15,366 bases of DNA from CAZNDN01 sp964571815 (lineage in GTDB: Bacteria; Fibrobacterota; Chitinivibrionia; Chitinivibrionales; WJKA01). The notes beneath the pieces are model-generated. The model was given only the letters and a program-made list of their open reading frames with translations. It was not told the origin of the DNA and did not search any database. Numbering within the stretch: position 1 is the stretch's first letter; each line of letters opens with the position of its first letter. A program made the position numbers and the translations under genes. The stretch spans positions 1 through 15,366 of the forward strand of contig CAZNDN010000099.1 of the NCBI GenBank assembly GCA_964571815.1. Direction: 5' to 3'. Of the stretch, positions 1 through 6,170 are shown in pieces.

Positions 1-142
1 AGCGGTTTTGTACCGGCGTTTTTTATCGCCTGCGCTTCGTCGCAGATAACGGAGAACCACCGAAGCGACCGGGCTGCCGGGAGAACGCAGAGGAGTCGAT
101 TCGGCTACGCCGGTCCCCCGCACGAAAAGAACCGGGCCGCGT

Positions 143-979
143 TTATTGCCATACGCCCTTTGCTTCCCGCAGGTATGTATCCATCCCGACAGGCGCTCTG
201 CCCAAGTATGTCTCGAGGCGTGTGCCGCCGCGATAGTGGGCGCCGCCGAAACGGGTGGGAAGGTATATGCCCGCCATGATCAGGGCGAATTTCAGGGGGG
301 TACCGTGCCGCATGCGGTAGCGAACAAAATTGATCAGCGACGGACTCCGGTAGGTGATCTTTCTTCCGAGTACTTCGGTCAGCTTCGCGGCGACCTCTTC
401 GTAGGTAAGCGTGTCTTTCCCGGTTACATCCAGACGTGACGATGCGATCTCTCCGTGCAGTGCCCGGAAAGCCACCTCGGCGATATCCCGCGCGTGAACG
501 AACGTGGTTCTGCCCTTGCCGCAGGGGGCCACCAGTTCGTTTCGCTCACGGATCTCTTCGGCGTGATTGGTCGAGAGGTTCTGCATGAAAAAGCCGGCGC
601 GCAGAAACGTAAAGGTAAAACCGAGTCGCCGTATCTGTTTCTCGATTGCATGGTGAGGAACGACGGGAATCTTGTCGACACCGATCAGGCTGAGAAAGAC
701 CACCTTCTCGACGCCGCACTCCCTGCAGCGCCGCAGAAACGGCGCTATGCACTTCTTGACATTCGAAATGCGCGGAGGACGCACCAGGAAAAGCCGGGTG
801 ACTCCCGAGGCCGCCTCGAACGTCTGTGGATCGCCGAAATCGAGCCGGCGGTACTCCACATCGGGCACGTTCTCCCACTTGTTGGTCCTGCCCGCGGCGA
901 TGCAGGGCCGGCCGTGCCGGCGAAACAGCTTCAACAGTTCAGAGCCCACATTACCCGACGCGCCGGTAATCATTACCAC
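143..979 (-). CDS. NmrA-like NAD(P)-binding atypical SDR protein
   Basis: A 278-residue protein with an N-terminal Rossmann fold: the glycine motif TGASGNVG at residues 5-12 is the dinucleotide-binding signature of atypical short-chain dehydrogenases (NmrA/HSCARG type). The block FLSLIGVDKIPVVPHHAIEK replaces the classical SDR Tyr-x3-Lys, and TFLRAGFFMQN is the usual NmrA-family strand that follows it. Such proteins act in the cytoplasm as NAD(P)H-dependent reductases or redox sensors; no substrate can be assigned. The start is taken as GTG at 977-979, because GGGAG lies 6 bases upstream; an in-frame ATG two codons later is the alternative. It lies downstream of a second NAD(P)-binding gene with a 128-base gap, so the two may be co-transcribed. 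Family assignment is secure, function is not. Confidence 0.9.
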   Translation of the reverse strand: MVMITGASGNVGSELLKLFRRHGRPCIAAGRTNKWENVPDVEYRRLDFGDPQTFEAASGVTRLFLVRPPRISNVKKCIAPFLRRCRECGVEKVVFLSLIGVDKIPVVPHHAIEKQIRRLGFTFTFLRAGFFMQNLSTNHAEEIRERNELVAPCGKGRTTFVHARDIAEVAFRALHGEIASSRLDVTGKDTLTYEEVAAKLTEVLGRKITYRSPSLINFVRYRMRHGTPLKFALIMAGIYLPTRFGGAHYRGGTRLETYLGRAPVGMDTYLREAKGVWQ

Positions 980-1107
980 GACATACTCCCTGTTGTTTGA
1001 TCCCGCGGGGCCGCTTCACGGAAGCTTCCCGGTCTGCTCCCGGATGCAGCCGCGTCGGTCCCCGGCTTTCCGCCCGCTTCACCAGGGGGGACTACGCGGA
1101 GCAAATC

Positions 1108-1737
1108 TCAGTAGCTCAGCATCGGCATCCTGCCGACATGTCCGCGTCCCTGTACTTCCTTGAGCATAAAATCGGCGATATCGGCCCGGGAAATTCTTGA
1201 CCCGCTGCTTGCGCCCACGAGCCCGACCCGATAATTACCTGTCCGCGGGCCGTCGGTAAGCATGGGCGCACGAACGATTGTCCATTCCAGGCCGGATTCC
1301 CTGATAACGGCCGCATGGTTCACCCCGTCCTGGAGCACTTTCGGCGAAACAAGCTTCAGCACCGCCACAACCAGGCGGTCGAAGAACTTGGGCCGATCTT
1401 CGGGATCTCGAACGCCGGCCCCGGTCAGGTCCAGCAGACGGCGCACGTTGTGCTTTTTCATGGCGGCCGTGACGGCGCGCATTGCGCGCGTCTGAAGGTC
1501 GTCGGGAGAGGCTTTGGCGTGCCCGAGCACGCAGAGCACGGCCTCGGTTCCCTCCACCGCTTTCTCGACCGATTCCGTATCGAGAACATCACCCTGCACA
1601 ATCTCCAGATTTGGATGGTTGATCGTCATCTTTGTCGGCGACCGCACCAGAGCCTTCACGCTGTGGTCGGCATCGAGAGCCTGCCGCACCAGCGGAATGC
1701 CGGTGCGGCCCGTCGCGCCAAGAATGCATAGTTTCAT
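1108..1737 (-). CDS. NAD(P)H-binding (biliverdin reductase B / NmrA-like) protein
   Basis: A 209-residue Rossmann protein. GATGRTG at residues 7-13 binds the dinucleotide; VQGDVLD is the typical Asp-containing strand that contacts the adenine; LDLTGAGV and WTIVRAPMLTDG are landmarks of the NAD(P)H-binding family that includes flavin reductase/biliverdin reductase B. It is shorter than the NmrA-like protein downstream and lacks that protein's C-terminal substrate region. The open frame extends upstream, but ATG at 1735-1737 is chosen because the protein then begins directly with MKLCILGATG and AGGGGAG sits about 5 bases before it. It is a cytoplasmic oxidoreductase of unknown substrate. The 506 bases upstream of it hold no sure gene, so its promoter probably lies there, although no clear -35/-10 pair was found. 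Confidence 0.9.
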   Translation of the reverse strand: MKLCILGATGRTGIPLVRQALDADHSVKALVRSPTKMTINHPNLEIVQGDVLDTESVEKAVEGTEAVLCVLGHAKASPDDLQTRAMRAVTAAMKKHNVRRLLDLTGAGVRDPEDRPKFFDRLVVAVLKLVSPKVLQDGVNHAAVIRESGLEWTIVRAPMLTDGPRTGNYRVGLVGASSGSRISRADIADFMLKEVQGRGHVGRMPMLSY

Positions 1738-1931
1738 ACATGCTCCCCTGTTCCGGAGGTATTCCAAAGACTTGTACCGTCTCCGCGTTGGGCAAACCGG
1801 CGGATGTCTTCGTGGTCGGTGTTCCGCAGAAAACACGTTGCGAGCCGGGAAAAACGCACTCCCCGGACGGCCGGTGGATGCACCAAAGAGAGAAAATACT
1901 TTTCTTTTCCTGCCGCAGGGCCTGGCGGCGC

Positions 1932-2126
1932 ATGGTACAACCAGACAATCCGAAAGATGGGATTACCGGATGCTTACAGACAATCAACGAAGTCATTGAC
2001 AATGACGGCGACATGCCGAAAGCGCTGGACGTACTTGGGGAAGATGTCTGTGTGCCGGGGATCTTCTCCGACTGGCCGGCAACCGTGACCTGCAAGACGA
2101 ACTGCAGAAAAGGAATGAGAAGATAA
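1932..2126 (+). CDS. Possible small acidic protein on the plus strand
   Basis: A 64-codon open frame in an otherwise empty stretch, on the strand opposite to every other gene. I do not recognise it. The peptide is acidic and well mixed in the middle (INEVIDNDGDMPKALDVLGE), has four cysteines (residues 14, 40, 54 and 58 by hand count), and ends in a basic tail. By hand count about 61% of third codon positions are G or C, against about 52% of first and 44% of second positions, which is the order expected for a real gene in a GC-rich genome. A large hairpin begins 5 bases after the TAA. Against it: no good ribosome-binding site precedes ATG 1932, the in-frame ATG at 1878 is no better, and it could be a fragment of an older gene. 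Confidence 0.35.
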   Translation: MVQPDNPKDGITGCLQTINEVIDNDGDMPKALDVLGEDVCVPGIFSDWPATVTCKTNCRKGMRR

Positions 2127-2130
2127 ATCA

Positions 2131-2171
2131 CGACTCGCGGGTGGCGTCAATGGGGCGTCACACGCGAGTCG
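2131..2171. terminator. Large imperfect hairpin, possible bidirectional terminator
   Basis: Two arms starting CGACTCGCG and ending CGCGAGTCG are complementary over about 18 positions with a few mismatches around a short loop near 2149-2153. It sits between the stop of the possible plus-strand ORF (2126) and the stop of the minus-strand small gene (2244), the usual place for a shared terminator of converging genes. The T-tracts on both sides are weak (CTTTGCTCTC on plus; GATTTATCTTCTC on minus), so termination may be inefficient, or the hairpin may have another role. Confidence 0.5.
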
Positions 2172-2243
2172 CTTTGCTCTCGCGCCGGCAGACTCGTCTA
2201 TTGGTCCGCCGCTCAAGCGCATCGTGCCCTCGGCTGGGCGTTT

Positions 2244-2537
2244 TCACCCACCGGCCTTCTCGCCGCACGAGGGGTATTGCAGTCGGCCGCGGCGGCTTGC
2301 AAAACATGATGCATCCCACTGCTTTCCGCACGAGCCGCACCGCACGGTTCCCACCAGGAACTCTTCGGTTTTCATTTGGTGCACATGGAGCCAGTATCGC
2401 AAGGCACCGACAAGCTGATCGTCCTCGCTGCTCCCGCTCGACAGACCGCTCAGGGTTCCTTCCAGCCAGTTGGCAACAATGAATGCCTGCTTGCGAAGTA
2501 AAGAATTCTCGATTTGTGCCTTGATATTCTCCGACAT
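2244..2537 (-). CDS. Small hypothetical protein with a degenerate zinc-ribbon C-terminus
   Basis: A 97-residue protein that I do not recognise as a named family. The N-terminal half (residues 1-60) looks helical, with a run reading RYWLHVHQMKTEEF. The C-terminal part carries C67-x2-C70-G-K, then C78, then Y88-P-S-C91-G. That is the pattern of a zinc ribbon (CxxCGK ... CPxCG) in which the first Cys of the second knuckle is Tyr; TAC versus TGC is a single base difference. A strong ribosome-binding site (AAGGGGGGAG, 4 bases before the ATG) supports both the gene and its start. An intrinsic terminator ends only about 16 bases upstream of the ATG, so the gene has little room for its own promoter and may depend on read-through from the chemoreceptor operon. 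Confidence 0.75.
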   Translation of the reverse strand: MSENIKAQIENSLLRKQAFIVANWLEGTLSGLSSGSSEDDQLVGALRYWLHVHQMKTEEFLVGTVRCGSCGKQWDASCFASRRGRLQYPSCGEKAGG

Positions 2538-2553
2538 CAGCTCCCCCCTTTTG

Positions 2554-2605
2554 AAAAAATCTCCCCGGCGCCTTCGGAGGCGAGTGCCCCTGAAGACGCC
2601 GGAGG
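2554..2605 (-). terminator. Rho-independent terminator of the REC-kinase/MCP operon
   Basis: On the minus strand a GC-rich hairpin (arms about CTCCGGCGTCTTC and GAAGGCGCCGGGGAG, one small bulge) is followed at once by ATTTTTT (T-run at 2559-2554). It lies 40 bases after the chemoreceptor stop codon at 2645 and just ahead of the ribosome-binding site of the small gene at 2537. It therefore either ends the operon or acts as an attenuator in front of the small gene. Confidence 0.85.
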
Positions 2606-2614
2606 TTATGCGAC

Positions 2615-2632
2615 CAGCATAATTCTGTGCTG
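2615..2632. repeat. Short inverted repeat with an AATTCTG core
   Basis: CAGCA and TGCTG flank an 8-base loop that contains AATTCTG, the same core as the larger palindromes at 5912-6011. It lies just after the chemoreceptor stop. It could be a weak extra binding site or chance; five base pairs is a short stem. Confidence 0.3.
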
Positions 2633-2644
2633 TCCCACAGGGTA

Positions 2645-4606
2645 CTAAAACTCCTTCAGCGTAGCATCGTCATCATCCAGGGGAATTTTATCACCGGACT
2701 CGACCGTCGCCTTGTCCTCGTGCCGTCCGTTGCCGTTTCCCTTGTTGCCGCCGGCTTTCACCGCCGACGCGAGGGAGGGGGTGCTTTTCCGGGGCGACGA
2801 GAGCATGCTTCCGAAGCGGCCGAAGCTCTTTCCGTTGTCGGGCGCGGAACTTTTATTACCGCTGGTGAGGCTGTGTGTCGGGCCTGCTTTGTCGTCGGAG
2901 CCCTTGACAATGCCCGTAAGCTCAGCCACCATGGCATTGAGCTGCTGGGCCTGACTCGACAGCTCTTCGCCGGCGGAAGCCGATTCCTCGGAGTTGGCCG
3001 CATTCTGCTGCGATACCGTGTCCATCTGCGCCACTGCCGTGTTCACCTGGTCGATTCCCTGCGATTGCTCATCGCTCGCCGCGGATACTTCGGTGAACAG
3101 TTCATCAACTTTCTGCACTTTCGCGGCGATATCCTCCAGGATCTCGTTGACCTCACCGGTCGCCTCGACACCTTCCTCGGCATTCCTCTGCGATTCGGCG
3201 ATCAGGTTGGCCGTGTTTTTCGCCGCATCGGCGGAGCGCTGCGCCAGATTGCGCACCTCTTCGGCAACCACCGCAAAACCTCTTCCCGCCTCACCCGCCC
3301 GGGCGGCTTCCACCGCGGCATTGAGCGCCAGGAGATTCGTCTGCATGGCGATTTCGTCGATGGTCTTCACGATCCTGGCGGTCTCGTCCGACGATGCCTT
3401 GATCCGGGTGATGGCCCCGCTCATGCGCTCCATCCTCTGCTTTCCCTGCTTCGCCGAGTCGGATGTCTCACCCGCCATGATCTTGGCCTGCTTGCTGTTG
3501 CCGGCGTTCTGCCTGGTCATGGACGACATCTCTTCGAGACTGGATGATATCTCTTCGAGGCTCGACGCCTGCTCGCTTGCCCCCTGCGACATCTGCTGGC
3601 TGGTCGAGGAGAGCTGCTCCGATGCCGAGGCGACCTGGTCGGAGCCTGCCGAGAGACCTTCGATGACCGCATTGATCGGCTTGACAATGCTCCGGGTGAT
3701 TACCACCGACAAGAGAATGCCCAGAATGACCGCAATGAGTGTGATAACGGCAACCGTGGTATTGGTGGCCGCGGCAAGCGACTCCATATCCTTCTCCAAC
3801 CCCTCGTCAATTGCCGCGATGTCGGCGACAATGCTCGATGCTTCCGCGGCCATCCGCGCATCGGCTTCATTCTTCCGCTCGACCGCGGCCCAGTATTGAT
3901 CGCCGGCAGCCACGTATTGATCGATGAAAAGGTTCAGCTTGTCGCTTACCGATGCTGTTGTCGGGTTACGCGGTACACTCTGACGCCAGCGGGCCAGCCC
4001 GTTTCTGACCTCTTTTACTTCGTCGCGAAAGGCATCCCACTGCTTCCGGCCGTCGGTGGCAAGCAGGTACACCGCCGATACTCTCAACAGCAGAAACGGT
4101 TCGATGAAATCCTGCCGCAGTGACCCGATCCGGTCGGTGTCGAGCTTGGCAAGATACGCGGTTACTTCCCTCCCGATTCTGCCCCATTGCGCGAACGCGT
4201 CGTCCTTGGCCCGCCGCGACTCTTTCTGCGCTTTGAACGCTTCCTTGTAGCGTTGGGCGCTCTTGGCGCCTTTCCCGGCCAGTTCCCGGTACTTTCCCTT
4301 GAGCCCCTTGAGCTGGGCAAGATGGGAGAGTTTCGAGCTGAAATTATCGTACGACTCCGCCCATTGCTCCGCGGCATTCTTCTCCTGCCCGTCAAGCTTC
4401 GTGAACCCGTGGATCGCAAAATCTCTCCGCAGACCCCCCGTGGCATTGATCGCATCCAGACACTCGTTACCGGCATGCAGTCTGTGGAGATTGCGGGACA
4501 TTCCCCGCACGCTCAACCAGCCTGCTCCTCCCAGAACAAGCGCCACTGCAATGAGGACGCCGAATCCCAGGGAGATTTTCGTGGAAAGCTTCAGGTCCTT
4601 CAACAT
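2645..4606 (-). CDS. Methyl-accepting chemotaxis protein
   Basis: A 653-residue inner-membrane chemoreceptor. Transmembrane segments are at about residues 11-33 and 283-303 and enclose a long, mostly helical ligand-binding region of about 250 residues, a size that fits a four-helix or helical-bimodular sensor. A HAMP-like stretch follows (TRSIVKPINAVIEGL, about 304-318). The conserved signalling hairpin tip is at about 416-462 (IDEIAMQTNLLALNAAVEAA, then GRGFAVVAEEVRNLA), flanked by Glu/Gln/Ser-rich heptads that are likely methylation helices. A hydrophilic tail of about 80 residues ends IPLDDDDATLKEF; it resembles a CheR-tethering tail but lacks the Trp of the usual xWxxF pentapeptide. AAGGAGG 8 bases before the ATG is a strong ribosome-binding site, and the gene starts 18 bases after the REC-kinase stop, so both are one operon. 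No CheA or CheW gene is nearby. The ligand is unknown. Confidence 0.97.
   Translation of the reverse strand: MLKDLKLSTKISLGFGVLIAVALVLGGAGWLSVRGMSRNLHRLHAGNECLDAINATGGLRRDFAIHGFTKLDGQEKNAAEQWAESYDNFSSKLSHLAQLKGLKGKYRELAGKGAKSAQRYKEAFKAQKESRRAKDDAFAQWGRIGREVTAYLAKLDTDRIGSLRQDFIEPFLLLRVSAVYLLATDGRKQWDAFRDEVKEVRNGLARWRQSVPRNPTTASVSDKLNLFIDQYVAAGDQYWAAVERKNEADARMAAEASSIVADIAAIDEGLEKDMESLAAATNTTVAVITLIAVILGILLSVVITRSIVKPINAVIEGLSAGSDQVASASEQLSSTSQQMSQGASEQASSLEEISSSLEEMSSMTRQNAGNSKQAKIMAGETSDSAKQGKQRMERMSGAITRIKASSDETARIVKTIDEIAMQTNLLALNAAVEAARAGEAGRGFAVVAEEVRNLAQRSADAAKNTANLIAESQRNAEEGVEATGEVNEILEDIAAKVQKVDELFTEVSAASDEQSQGIDQVNTAVAQMDTVSQQNAANSEESASAGEELSSQAQQLNAMVAELTGIVKGSDDKAGPTHSLTSGNKSSAPDNGKSFGRFGSMLSSPRKSTPSLASAVKAGGNKGNGNGRHEDKATVESGDKIPLDDDDATLKEF
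3525..3566 (-). repeat. 21-bp tandem duplication inside the chemoreceptor gene
   Basis: Two adjacent 21-base units share ATCTCTTCGAG exactly on the plus strand and encode the neighbouring heptads LEEISSS and LEEMSSM. This is a coding repeat of the coiled-coil adaptation region, and the Glu pairs are plausible methylation sites. Confidence 0.7.
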
Positions 4607-4624
4607 ACGCCGGGCCTCCTTCAG

Positions 4625-5800
4625 TTAAGGGTTTGCATGTTCGGCACTGGTGCAGAGTGCGCCGGTGCGCTTCGCCGGGGGCTGCACGAACGGGATGTCG
4701 AGTGTAAACCGTGTCCCTCTGCCGGGCGTGCTTTCGACGGAAACCCAGCCGCCGTGCTGCTCCACGATCGACGTTACAATCGGCAACCCCATTCCGCTTC
4801 CGTACGTTTTTGTCGTGTAGCCGTCGATGAAAATCTTCTCGAGGGTGTCCTCGGCAATGCCCTGTCCCGTGTCGGAGATGCACACGGTAGCGCACTGTGC
4901 GGCCTCCGACGTTCCCTGGCGAGTCGCCCGGCGTTTGGACAGGGAAATGTGCAGCATCCCGCCCCCGGGCATGGCATCCAGTGCATTGATCCCCAGGTTG
5001 ATAATCGCTCGCTGAATCAGAAATGAATCCATTTTCACCCACAGCGGAGAGCCTCCGGCATCGATCGAAACATCGACGCCCTCGGGAGCAATGCCGTGCA
5101 AGGCTGCGCCGGCATGCTCGACAGTCGTTCGCATGTCGGTCAGTACCTTGTCGGGTTCCTGAGCATGCGCGGGGTCTTCGTGCAGCAGAAGCGAACGGCA
5201 CACCCTGGCGGCCAGTGTTGTGGATGTCATGACTTTGCGGATGTAGTTGCTTCCACGATCATCACCCCGATAGTTGTCAAGGGCAAGCTCGGCGTGCCCC
5301 AGAGCGCTGCCCAGAAGGTTGTTCAGATCGTGCATGGTTTCCCTGACGTTTTGCCCGATGCGGGCAAGGCGCTCCGTGCGGCATTTCTCTTGCAGGCACA
5401 GCGTATTCTCCCGCAGGGCCTTTTCGACAGCGGCCTGAAGCTGCTCCGGAGCGAACGGCTTGTCCAGAAAATCCCTGCACCCCTGCCGCATCAGCCGCAC
5501 TATTAGGTCTTTCTCTCCATACCCGGTTATGGCCAGCACGGGGATCTCAAGCCCGATCTGCTTTATTCTCGATAAGACTTCTTCTCCGTTCATGCCGGGC
5601 ATCTGGATGTCACAAATGATAAGATCAAACGCGTCCCCGGTCCCCTGCGTCTCAAGTATTCGCCGCAGTGCCGTCTGACCGTCGGACACACACTCGACCG
5701 CGTATCCTTTCATTTTCAGCGACAGGCTGATGCCGAACCGGATCTTTTCTTCATCGTCGGCAACAAGCACCCGGTACTGCTTTGCATGTTCGTGTTCCAT
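4625..5800 (-). CDS. REC-histidine kinase hybrid, cytoplasmic
   Basis: A 391-residue protein with a response-regulator receiver domain first and a kinase core second. In the receiver, acidic residues D15 and D16, phospho-acceptor D64 (IICDIQMPGMNG) and K114 (FLDKPF) are all present. The kinase has an atypical H-box MHDLNNLLG with H157, an N-box NLGINALDAM, G1 ISDTGQGI and G2 GSGMGLP. It has no transmembrane or PAS segment, so its input is presumably phosphorylation of D64 by another kinase. It is encoded 18 bases upstream of the chemoreceptor and may couple to it. The frame extends to an ATG at 5860, but ATG 5800 puts the receiver near the N-terminus and has a modest AAGAG upstream; neither start has a strong ribosome-binding site. 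Confidence 0.93.
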   Translation of the reverse strand: MEHEHAKQYRVLVADDEEKIRFGISLSLKMKGYAVECVSDGQTALRRILETQGTGDAFDLIICDIQMPGMNGEEVLSRIKQIGLEIPVLAITGYGEKDLIVRLMRQGCRDFLDKPFAPEQLQAAVEKALRENTLCLQEKCRTERLARIGQNVRETMHDLNNLLGSALGHAELALDNYRGDDRGSNYIRKVMTSTTLAARVCRSLLLHEDPAHAQEPDKVLTDMRTTVEHAGAALHGIAPEGVDVSIDAGGSPLWVKMDSFLIQRAIINLGINALDAMPGGGMLHISLSKRRATRQGTSEAAQCATVCISDTGQGIAEDTLEKIFIDGYTTKTYGSGMGLPIVTSIVEQHGGWVSVESTPGRGTRFTLDIPFVQPPAKRTGALCTSAEHANP

Positions 5801-5911
5801 GCCCGGAAACTCTTGCGATAACCGTGCCGGCCGGCAGTGAAGAGATCTATCGTTTTTCATATCATAGGGTTATGGAATGCCTGGGGAAATGAAGGGGGGC
5901 GTGGATGGGGT

Positions 5912-5925
5912 GCAGACAATTCTGC
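5912..5925. promoter_or_regulatory. Operator-like palindrome, copy 1
   Basis: The sequence GCAGACAATTCTGC has perfect 5-base arms, GCAGA and TCTGC, around a 4-base centre. The same arms and a nearly identical centre recur at 5998-6011. It lies upstream of the REC-kinase/chemoreceptor operon and is a candidate binding site for a dimeric regulator. Confidence 0.5.
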
Positions 5926-5985
5926 GCCCGTTGCGGATCGATTCGGGTAAGACGCTGAGAATCAGGGTATTGCGGGGTGATCGAA

Positions 5986-6011
5986 AATTCTGCGGCCGCA
6001 GATAATTCTGC
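5986..6011. promoter_or_regulatory. Operator-like palindrome cluster, copies 2 and 3
   Basis: GCAGATAATTCTGC at 5998-6011 repeats the arms of copy 1. A further AATTCTGCG unit at 5986-5994 abuts it through the perfect 12-base palindrome CTGCGGCCGCAG (5990-6001). The unit AATTCTGCG therefore occurs three times in the same orientation: 5918-5926, 5986-5994 and 6004-6012. Confidence 0.5.
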
Positions 6012-6072
6012 GGGGGTCTGAGCATTGCTTTTACGTATTTCGTGAGGAGGCTGTGCCGACAAGCCGGTCCAA

Positions 6073-6087
6073 CGGTCGCCACGACCG
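6073..6087. other. Small perfect hairpin after the NtrC-type gene
   Basis: CGGTCG-CCA-CGACCG forms a 6-bp stem with a 3-base loop about 85 bases downstream of the response regulator stop. No T-run follows on the minus strand, so it is not a classical intrinsic terminator; at most it may stabilise the 3' end or aid Rho-dependent termination. Confidence 0.3.
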
Positions 6088-6170
6088 AGTGCCGGGAATT
6101 CCGCCAGGTTTCGGGGAGCGGTACCGGCCGGCGGTCAGCTTCGTAAGTGACTCAGCGCAGGGGGTGGGGG

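Larger units (their letters stand above)
5801..6170. other. Intergenic regulatory region between the NtrC-type gene and the REC-kinase operon
   Basis: About 370 bases (310 if the longer kinase start is used) without a credible gene. It contains repeated AATTCTGC palindromes at 5912-6011, a small hairpin at 6073-6087 and the presumed promoter of the REC-kinase/chemoreceptor operon. TATGAT just upstream of 5860 on the minus strand could be a -10 element if translation starts at 5800, but no matching -35 was seen. No sigma-54 -24/-12 site (GG-N10-GC with TTGC) was found. Confidence 0.6.

Noticed and set aside
30..45. Short hairpin CTGCG-N6-CGCAG near the window start as terminator of the NmrA-like gene
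   Set aside because: Only five base pairs and no T-run on the minus strand; about 100 bases after the stop. Nothing else supportable was seen in 1-142.
1589..2131. Minus-strand frame of 180 codons starting with a hydrophobic leader-like segment
   Set aside because: It overlaps the well-supported NAD(P)-binding gene in another frame, is Ser/Pro-rich without a recognisable domain, and lies antisense to the better-looking plus-strand frame.
5282..5298. Minus-strand GGCACG ... TTGC resembling a sigma-54 promoter
   Set aside because: The GG and GC elements are separated by 12 bases instead of 10, and the site lies inside the REC-kinase coding sequence.
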